A stretch of 64,000 bases of DNA from Mycolicibacterium stellerae (GTDB lineage Bacteria > Actinomycetota > Actinomycetes > Mycobacteriales > Mycobacteriaceae). The stretch is from positions 124,001 to 188,000 of the forward strand of contig NZ_RARC01000007.1 in NCBI RefSeq assembly GCF_003719305.1. Direction: 5' to 3'. A program made the translations under genes and the position numbers. How positions within the stretch are numbered: the stretch's first letter is position 1; each line of letters opens with the position of its first letter. Positions 59,057 to 64,000 of the stretch are shown here, piece by piece. The notes under the pieces are model-generated. The model saw only the letters and a list, made by a program, of their open reading frames with translations, did no database searches and was not told the DNA's origin.

Positions 59057-59452
59057 GTGCCGTCCAGGAGTCCGACCCGCTCGAAGCGGTACGCGCGCCG
59101 CCGCAGGCGCCGCATCGCGTCGAAGGTGCACGAACTCACCGATTCGCAATGGGACGCACTGAAAGTGGCGTGGAGCGGCTGCGCATACTGCGGTGCCACG
59201 GCGACACCGCTGCAGAAGGACTGCGTGCTGCCCATTTCGCGCGGCGGACGCTACGAGGTCAACAACGTCGTACCCTGCTGCCGCTCGTGCAACACCAGCA
59301 AATGCAACGCCGAAGTGACAAGCTGGATGCGGCGCAAGAAGCTGGACGAACGGGCATTCCTGTTGCGGCAGGCCGAAATCAGCGCGTCGCTCGCGACGCA
59401 AACGACGGAAGATGTCGCGCAGGCCGAGTGTGACGACGACGTGCCGGCCTGA
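59057..59452 (+). CDS. HNH-fold nuclease-like protein with altered active site
   Basis: The 131-residue protein begins with a very basic stretch (KRYARRRRRR). The zinc-binding Cys pairs CAYC and CCRSC frame an HNH module: KDCVLPISRGG, VNNVVPCCRSCN. In active HNH proteins the first motif is D-H, with His as the base. Here it is D-C (Cys in its place), although Asn and the later Cys residues are kept. It may bind nucleic acid without cutting, or use another His. There is no phage or restriction neighbour. Confidence 0.82.
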   Translation: MPSRSPTRSKRYARRRRRRIASKVHELTDSQWDALKVAWSGCAYCGATATPLQKDCVLPISRGGRYEVNNVVPCCRSCNTSKCNAEVTSWMRRKKLDERAFLLRQAEISASLATQTTEDVAQAECDDDVPA

Positions 59453-59557
59453 GATCGCCGGTGTCTGCCTTCCGTAGGCGTGGTTCACGCGATAACGGAT
59501 TACATAACGTCCGCATGTCATCGCGACGCTGTGTCGCGGGACCCGACCACGTCGCGC

Positions 59558-60304
59558 TCAAACCATCCCCCTCGCGGCCCATGCGGCGGCAGTGACGGTG
59601 AACGGCCCATTGCCAAGACGTTCGCGAGCCACCGATTCCAGACGTGCACGGCCATCGCCATCGAGTCGCTGAACATAGTCACCCGCAGGGCCGACACCGT
59701 AGGTGTAGGGCTGCCACCACTGCTCGAAGGTCGGATGCACGACATCGACGACGATCGAATCCTCTGCGACATCACGGAGGCCGGCGCTCTCGAACAGTTC
59801 AGTCAGGTGCCCCGCGTGCGCGCCGGACAGCAGCGCTTCGTCCTCGGCGTCAGGGTCGATCACGTGAACCGCGTTCCAGAACGGCGCCAGTGCGCCGGTG
59901 GGCCCATCCCACACGCAGGCGGCAACGACGCCGCCGGATTGAGTGACGCGCCGCATCTGCCTGACACCGCCCACCGGATCGGTCATGAAGTGCACCACCA
60001 ATTGCGCGAGCGCAGCGTCGAAAGCCGCTGTCTGGTAGGGCAATTCCTCGGCGGTGCTCTGCCGCACGTCGAGATCCGGGAAGCGGGCACGGATCGCGTC
60101 GACGAACGGCGGTGAAGGATCAATAGCCGATACCTCCGCCCCCAGCGAGAGCAAGTGCGCCGTCAGCGCGCCGGGCCCACAACCCACGTCGAGTACTTTG
60201 TCGCCCTCGCCGACCCCGGCGAATGCCGCGAAGACTTCCGCGAGAGGCTCGGCATATCGGCCCATGAATCGGGTGTAGGCGTCCGGTGCGACGTCAAAAC
60301 TCAC
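59558..60304 (-). CDS. Class I SAM-dependent methyltransferase
   Basis: The GTG at 60304 is preferred because TAGCAT plus six bases precedes it; it gives 248 residues. Motif I is VLDVGCGPGALTAHLLSLGAEV, then AIDPSPPFV, and FDAALAQLVVHF. The C-terminal part is typical of Methyltransf_11 enzymes acting on small molecules. Its promoter lies inside the 3' end of the NTF2-like gene, overlapping it by 11 bp. The substrate is unknown. Confidence 0.85.
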   Translation of the reverse strand: MSFDVAPDAYTRFMGRYAEPLAEVFAAFAGVGEGDKVLDVGCGPGALTAHLLSLGAEVSAIDPSPPFVDAIRARFPDLDVRQSTAEELPYQTAAFDAALAQLVVHFMTDPVGGVRQMRRVTQSGGVVAACVWDGPTGALAPFWNAVHVIDPDAEDEALLSGAHAGHLTELFESAGLRDVAEDSIVVDVVHPTFEQWWQPYTYGVGPAGDYVQRLDGDGRARLESVARERLGNGPFTVTAAAWAARGMV

Positions 60305-60701
60305 CAACAAATGCTACGTCTTGGTCGCGAATGGCCTGCTTGTCGATCACCGACCACACTTCCACGATCCGCCGATCGTCGAACCTGTAGAAGACGTGTT
60401 CGGGGAACGAGACCTCCCGACCTGGCGGCTCGAATCCCAAAAACGCGTGCCGCGGGTTGCACCGAAAGTAGAGGCGGCACGCCACAATGTGATCATCGGC
60501 GAGAAGCAGTTCGGCGTGAAACTGCAGATCCGGGATCGCGTGGACGTCGGCTTCCAACATCGCCCGGTAGTCGGCAAGGGTCATGCGTTTCCCGTTGTAG
60601 GACAGTTCGTCGGCGACGTACTCGCCGAGCCTCGGCCATTGCCGCTCGTTCAAGCATTCCAAGTAGCCGCGATAGGCAGTCAGCAGAACGTGTTCAGTCA
60701 T
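60294..60701 (-). CDS. SnoaL-like NTF2-fold protein
   Basis: The ATG at 60701 gives 135 residues. YRGYLECLNERQWPRLGEYV is the helix pair opening of SnoaL-like polyketide-cyclase domains, and HAELLLADDHIVACRLYFRCNP and DRRIVEVWSVIDKQAIRDQ are the cone strands. It is likely a small cyclase, isomerase or binding protein; catalytic residues are not clear. It lies next to a degenerate copy of the ychF 3' end (60711-60743), within the insertion-prone region. Confidence 0.78.
   Translation of the reverse strand: MTEHVLLTAYRGYLECLNERQWPRLGEYVADELSYNGKRMTLADYRAMLEADVHAIPDLQFHAELLLADDHIVACRLYFRCNPRHAFLGFEPPGREVSFPEHVFYRFDDRRIVEVWSVIDKQAIRDQDVAFVGEF
60305..60316 (-). promoter_or_regulatory. Leaderless promoter -10 for the methyltransferase at 60304
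   Basis: Minus-strand TAGCAT (60316-60311), TTGTTG, GTG at 60304. Confidence 0.55.
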
Positions 60702-60710
60702 CACATCCCT

Positions 60711-60743
60711 CTTCGCTTGGTTAGACGTTGAACGGGACTCGAC
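60711..60743. repeat. Degenerate copy of the ychF 3' end
   Basis: CTTCG at 60711-60715 and TAGACGTTGAA at 60722-60732, followed by CGGGACTCGAC, match the ychF terminus at 61661-61703 with small indels. Confidence 0.55.
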
Positions 60744-61067
60744 CCTATTGCGTCATCGGTAAACGTCACCACGATGCGCAATGTGAACAACGCCGACCAC
60801 GACACATGCGAAGACCTGACTAGAGCACCGAAACTCGCCCCGCCGAGCCGAGTACCGCCCCTCCAACTGACCGCGAAGTGGTCTGCCTGCTCGTTGCGGG
60901 TCCTCTGCGAGCGGTCCTCGAATGAACTCCCAGCACGCCTGAGTCGGGCTGGCATGTCGATCACCGTTTGCCTATTGGGAGCCGCCGGCTTCGGCGCTGT
61001 CACCGAGTTCTTCTCGGCGTTCACATTTCGAGGGTGGGTCTGCTACGCCTGATCAACCCGAAGCCGA

Positions 61068-61110
61068 CTTCGTCCTAGACGTTGAAGCGGAACTCGACGA
61101 CGTCACCGTC
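61068..61110. repeat. Exact 43-bp copy of the ychF 3' end
   Basis: Identical over 43 bases to 61661-61703, which spans the last ~11 codons, the stop and 7 bases after ychF. It lies 8 bp after the NTF2-like gene stop (61119-61121, minus strand). Confidence 0.9.
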
Positions 61111-61118
61111 TATGCGCC

Positions 61119-61547
61119 CTACTCCGGACCTTCCAACAAGTGGGCGTAGGGGTCACTGGCGGCACCGACGGACTCAGGCATCGGATAGTAGGTCTTGATG
61201 AGCAGATTCCCGTCATCGTCCCACGCGAACGTCTCGATGCTGTAAGCCATTTGAACGTTGGGCTCCGCGCCAAAGTGATTCTCGCAGACCCACGCCATCT
61301 CGTTGCCGTTCACCTGGACGGTGATCATCTTGATCTTGAGGATCGACTGGAACATGTCGAACGCCTCCGAGGTCGCGGCGGCGAAGCCATGCTTCTCCTC
61401 CGTACCGACCGGGTCGAACATCCGGACCTCGCCCGGGCAGATCGTTCGCCACGAGGCCACCCACTCGTCTTTCTTCCCCGCGTTCCACAACTCGGCGTGC
61501 TTCGCTGCGTGCGCCAGGCGAGCCTTGCGGGTCGGGACACCACTCAT
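61119..61547 (-). CDS. NTF2-like (SnoaL-type) protein
   Basis: The ATG at 61547 follows GGAGG by seven bases and gives 142 residues. HAAKHAELWNAGKKDEWVASWRTI is the helical start and IETFAWDDDGNLLIKTYYPMPE the final strands of an NTF2 fold. It is unlike the neighbour at 60294 in sequence beyond the fold. The gene sits between the authentic ychF end and a perfect 43-bp copy of it, so it probably entered with a duplicated target sequence. Function is unknown. Confidence 0.82.
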   Translation of the reverse strand: MSGVPTRKARLAHAAKHAELWNAGKKDEWVASWRTICPGEVRMFDPVGTEEKHGFAAATSEAFDMFQSILKIKMITVQVNGNEMAWVCENHFGAEPNVQMAYSIETFAWDDDGNLLIKTYYPMPESVGAASDPYAHLLEGPE

Positions 61548-61660
61548 GACTTCGCCTCCAATGGCGCACATCAGGCAGAAAACATTGACTGGTCTATGAA
61601 ATCACGTCCGCGTCCGGCTTCTGCACCTGGGATGTTCCGCGCGCTAAGCAGCGGTTACTG

Positions 61661-61703
61661 CTTCGTCCTAGACGTTGAAGCGGAACTCGACGACGTCACC
61701 GTC
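61661..61703. repeat. Original ychF 3' end (parent of the direct repeats)
   Basis: These 43 bases contain the end of the TGS domain (VEFRFNV), the TAG stop and adjoining bases. Copies are at 61068-61110 (perfect) and 60711-60743 (degenerate). Confidence 0.9.
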
Positions 61704-62747
61704 GGCCATCACGTAGTCCTTGCCCTCCATCCGGACCTTGCCCGCCGCCTTGGCCGCGGCCATCGACCCGGCCGCCATCAAGTCGTCGTAGGAGACGATC
61801 TCGGCCTTGATGAATCCCTTTTCGAAGTCGGTGTGAATGACCCCGGCGGCTTTGGGCGCGGTGTCGCCCTGATGGATCGTCCACGCCCGTGATTCCTTGG
61901 GCCCGGCCGTGAGGAACGTCTGCAGCCGCAGTGTGTGAAAGCCGGCCCGGGCCAGTGCGTCGAGGCCGCGCTCGGTCTGACCGATCGACTCAAGTAGTTC
62001 GGCGGCCGACTCGTCGTCGAGCTCCTGCAGCTCGGCCTCGATCTTCGCGTCGAGGAACACCGCGTCGGCCGGGGCGACCATCTCCCGCAGCGCGGCGACG
62101 CGGTCGGCATCGGTGAGCACGTCTTCGTCGGCGTTGAACACGTAGAGGAACGGCTTGGTCGTCAACAGGTTCAGCTCGCGCAACAACGCGGTGTCGATCG
62201 ACTTGCCCGCGGCGAACAGCGTCTTGTCGCCGTTGAGGATCTCCTGGGCGGCCAGCGCGGCCTCGTACCCGGGCCGACGCTCCTTGTGCGTGCGGGCTTC
62301 CTTCTCGAGCCGCGGCAGGGCCCGCTCCAGCGTTTGCAGATCGGCCAGAATTAGCTCGGTCTCGATGATCTCGATGTCGGACTTCGGGTCGACCCGGCCG
62401 TCGACGTGGGCGACGTCGTCGTCGGTGAAGACCCGCACCACTTGGCAGATCGCGTCGCTTTCGCGGATGTTGGCGAGGAATTTGTTGCCAAGACCTGCGC
62501 CCTCCGAGGCGCCCTTGACAATGCCGGCGATGTCGACGAACGTGACCGGCGCATGCACGATCTTTTCAGATTCAAACATTTTCGCGAGCTCGTCCAGCCG
62601 CGCATCCGGCAGCGGCACGACCCCCTCATTCGGCTCGATCGTCGCGAAGGGGTAATTGGCAGCCAGCACGTTGTTGCGTGTCAGGGCGTTGAAGAGCGTT
62701 GACTTACCCACATTCGGCAGACCAACGATTCCTAGGTTCAAGCTCAC
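61668..62747 (-). CDS. ychF: Redox-regulated ATPase/GTPase YchF (OLA1 family)
   Basis: The 359-residue P-loop protein of the Obg/YchF group starts at GTG 62747. [13 protein letters not shown] (G1) is at ~5-17, [17 protein letters not shown] (G3) follows, and the NxxE-type base-recognition FNADED stands where GTPases have NKxD, as expected for ATP-preferring YchF. The C-terminal TGS domain is at ~275-359. It binds ribosomes and 50S-related complexes and is involved in stress translation. Its place next to DUF6542 and ispH matches Rv1112. Confidence 0.95.
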   Translation of the reverse strand: MSLNLGIVGLPNVGKSTLFNALTRNNVLAANYPFATIEPNEGVVPLPDARLDELAKMFESEKIVHAPVTFVDIAGIVKGASEGAGLGNKFLANIRESDAICQVVRVFTDDDVAHVDGRVDPKSDIEIIETELILADLQTLERALPRLEKEARTHKERRPGYEAALAAQEILNGDKTLFAAGKSIDTALLRELNLLTTKPFLYVFNADEDVLTDADRVAALREMVAPADAVFLDAKIEAELQELDDESAAELLESIGQTERGLDALARAGFHTLRLQTFLTAGPKESRAWTIHQGDTAPKAAGVIHTDFEKGFIKAEIVSYDDLMAAGSMAAAKAAGKVRMEGKDYVMADGDVVEFRFNV

Positions 62748-62818
62748 AGAGAGCCAAGTCTAGGAGACAGCCTCGGGCGCGCCCGCGAGCGCTGTCAGCC
62801 ACTTCCAGCCGAAGCCGG

Positions 62819-62830
62819 TACGGTCAACAT
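62819..62830 (+). promoter_or_regulatory. Leaderless promoter -10 for the DUF6542 gene
   Basis: TACGGT at 62819-62824 plus CAACAT, then GTG at 62831. Confidence 0.55.
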
Positions 62831-63934
62831 GTGCCAGGACAGCGCGCGAGGTCTGCGGTAGCGGCCGAGCATCGCTCCATGATCCCCACGATTCCGGGTG
62901 TGCCGTCGTGGGGTGCGCTGCTGATCGCGGTCACCTTCACCGCAATCGGCTTCGCGTTCGACGCCGGTGCCGGCGGCAAAGAGTTGACGCTCGTCTTTGC
63001 TGTCGCCTACGCCGTCGGTTGCGTAGCCGCCGTGGTGGCAGTGCGGCAGTCCGGCGTCTTCACCGCGGTCATCCAGCCCCCGTTGATCCTGTTCGTCTCC
63101 GTGCCCGGCGCATACTTCCTGTTTCACGGCGCCACGATGGACGGCGTCAAGGATCTGCTCATCAACTGCGGCTACCCCTTGATCGAGCGCTTCCCGCTGA
63201 TGTTCTTCACCACGGCCATGGTGCTGCTGGTCGGGCTGGTCCGCTGGTATGTGGGCATGTCGCGGCGTCGTTCGGCGCCCGTGGAAACCGCTGCGACCGA
63301 AGGCCCGCTCTCGGCGGTGACATCCAAGATCGCGGGGCTTCTCACGCGCGACGCCGATACAGAGGACGCCGCCGATGAGGTGCCTGCATCGCGGCGCGAC
63401 AGGCAGCACTCGATCGACCGCAGCGCCAGGACTGCGAAGTCGGCTGCGGCCGCCACCCGGACACGCAGCGGGCGGCCGGTCAAGCGCACGCAGCCGTCGC
63501 GCTCGCGACATAACCGGCCGCCGGAGACCGAGATCATCGAGCCCGTGGCCGAGCGCCCGCGTCGGCCGCGCACCGCCCGGCGGAGCACAGAGCCGACGGT
63601 GCCCCCTGTCGAGCCGCGGCGTCGTTCCCGTTCGTCGTCGACGCGCGAACCCCGCAAACAACCGCCGCCGACCGAGCGCCGGTCGTCGTATCAGCGACCC
63701 GATCGGCACAGCCGGTTCGACGGCTTCGAACCGTTTGAACCGCATGGAACGAACGGGGCCAACGGCTCGAATGGATCCAGCGGAACCAACGGATCGCGCA
63801 ACGGCAGCCATCACCCGATCTCTCGGGTGCGGTACCGCGGCGCCGATGACGGTGAGCAACGTTCGCAGTATCGGGCCCGCCCGCGCACCTCGAGGCCCAA
63901 GCACCGGGCCGATGCCTGGGAGTACGACGTCTAG
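62831..63934 (+). CDS. DUF6542 membrane protein, Rv1111c-like
   Basis: The GTG at 62831 gives 367 residues; the leaderless box sets this start. The first ~140 residues hold four membrane helices (WGALLIAVTFTAIGFAFDAGAGG, then PLILFVSVPGAYFLFHG and others), the DUF6542 part. The rest is a basic, Arg/Ser/Pro-rich disordered tail ending in Asn/Gly/Ser repeats (NGANGSNGSSGTNGS). The order ispH, this gene, ychF is that of Rv1110-Rv1112. Function is unknown. Confidence 0.82.
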   Translation: MPGQRARSAVAAEHRSMIPTIPGVPSWGALLIAVTFTAIGFAFDAGAGGKELTLVFAVAYAVGCVAAVVAVRQSGVFTAVIQPPLILFVSVPGAYFLFHGATMDGVKDLLINCGYPLIERFPLMFFTTAMVLLVGLVRWYVGMSRRRSAPVETAATEGPLSAVTSKIAGLLTRDADTEDAADEVPASRRDRQHSIDRSARTAKSAAAATRTRSGRPVKRTQPSRSRHNRPPETEIIEPVAERPRRPRTARRSTEPTVPPVEPRRRSRSSSTREPRKQPPPTERRSSYQRPDRHSRFDGFEPFEPHGTNGANGSNGSSGTNGSRNGSHHPISRVRYRGADDGEQRSQYRARPRTSRPKHRADAWEYDV

Positions 63935-63944
63935 CTGCCTGCCC

Positions 63945-64000
63945 TCAGCGGCGGGCTGGGCGGATCTCGCGCGGCAGCGCGAAGACCAGCGTCTCATTGG
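63945..64000 (-). CDS. ispH: 3' end of probable ispH/lytB2 (rest outside window)
   Basis: The minus strand encodes NETLVFALPREIRPARR ending at TGA 63947-63945; only ~18 codons are inside the window. The short tail resembles the VxFALPxExR ending of mycobacterial LytB2, and the next genes (DUF6542, ychF) are those beside Rv1110. IspH is the 4Fe-4S HMBPP reductase, last step of the MEP isoprenoid route. The call rests mainly on synteny. Confidence 0.6.
   Translation of the reverse strand, partial: NETLVFALPREIRPARR

Larger units (their letters stand above)
60705..61118. other. Stretch without a supported gene, between two ychF-end repeats
   Basis: The region holds two short open frames (plus strand 60774-61052, minus strand 60701-61024), neither with family likeness, a good ribosome site or strong third-position G/C. 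Base use is a little less biased than in the rest of the window. It is bounded by a degenerate (60711-60743) and an intact (61068-61110) copy of the ychF terminus, so it is probably part of an inserted or decayed segment. Confidence 0.5.

Noticed and set aside
60688..60700. AGAACGTGTTC at the start of the SnoaL-like gene, resembling the KstR core
   Set aside because: The outer T and A of the consensus are missing on both sides, and the bases are explained by the codons for T-E-H-V-L; likely chance.
60774..61052. Plus-strand open frame of 92 codons in the ychF-repeat region
   Set aside because: No family likeness, no ribosome site or leaderless box, weak third-position bias; listed as part of the gene-free stretch.

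Overview
The window is chromosomal DNA from a fast-growing-type mycobacterium (Mycolicibacterium or a close relative). The evidence is high GC with strong G/C bias at third codon positions, a complete mce (yrbE-mceA-F) operon, an MmpL transporter, F420-dependent enzymes, a KstR-type operator, ESX-type secreted proteins and many leaderless promoters (a TANNNT hexamer 6-7 nt before ATG/GTG). No rRNA, tRNA, CRISPR array, transposase or phage gene was seen. Ortholog statements (for example Rv1155, Rv1143) rest on remembered M. tuberculosis proteins and synteny; no search was run.

Layout. 1-2.8 kb: a GntR/FCD tail, a cupin, an acyltransferase-3 membrane protein and a LysE exporter. 2.8-14.7 kb: a block that looks like the inverted counterpart of M. 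tuberculosis Rv1142c-Rv1155: DUF5302, an Rv1155-like F420 enzyme, omt, a GntR regulator, a sirtuin, a methyltransferase-tetR-mmpL13 operon, DoxX, a nitronate monooxygenase-like enzyme, an SDR, mcr and echA10. mmpL13 is one intact gene here. 14.8-25.6 kb: two MFS transporters, a CPBP protease, a gamma-carbonic anhydrase, a GlxA-type regulator, a fasciclin protein, a crotonase-thiolase pair, a methyltransferase beside a gene remnant, and an FCD regulator.

25.6-40.5 kb, all on the minus strand: a DUF3556 membrane protein under a KstR-like box, then a compact operon yrbEA-yrbEB-mceA-B-C-D-E-F-two Mce-associated proteins-alpha/beta hydrolase-WS/DGAT-like acyltransferase. The last two genes are only 9 bp apart from their neighbours, so they are probably part of the lipid-import operon. 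40.6-53 kb: a VOC protein, a hydrolase coupled to a 986-residue kinase-aminotransferase fusion, a TMEM165/GDT1 transporter under a yybP-ykoY manganese riboswitch, a large LuxR (LAL) regulator, a TetR regulator with a divergent NCS1 permease, and a class III cyclase.

53-64 kb: an ESX-like secreted protein pair, a decayed isochorismatase-family pseudogene, a permuted NlpC/P60-like hydrolase, a DDN-like F420 enzyme, a DUF2993 protein, an HNH protein, two NTF2-fold proteins, then ychF, a DUF6542 protein and the 3' end of probable ispH (the Rv1110-Rv1112 order, inverted). Segments beside ychF are separated by duplicated copies of the ychF 3' end.

The most notable non-gene structures are four copies of an intergenic 17-20 bp stem-loop repeat at gene ends (one copy carries a compensatory base-pair change), a second 64-bp repeat family, the riboswitch with a possible Shine-Dalgarno-sequestering stem, and the tandem ychF-end repeats.
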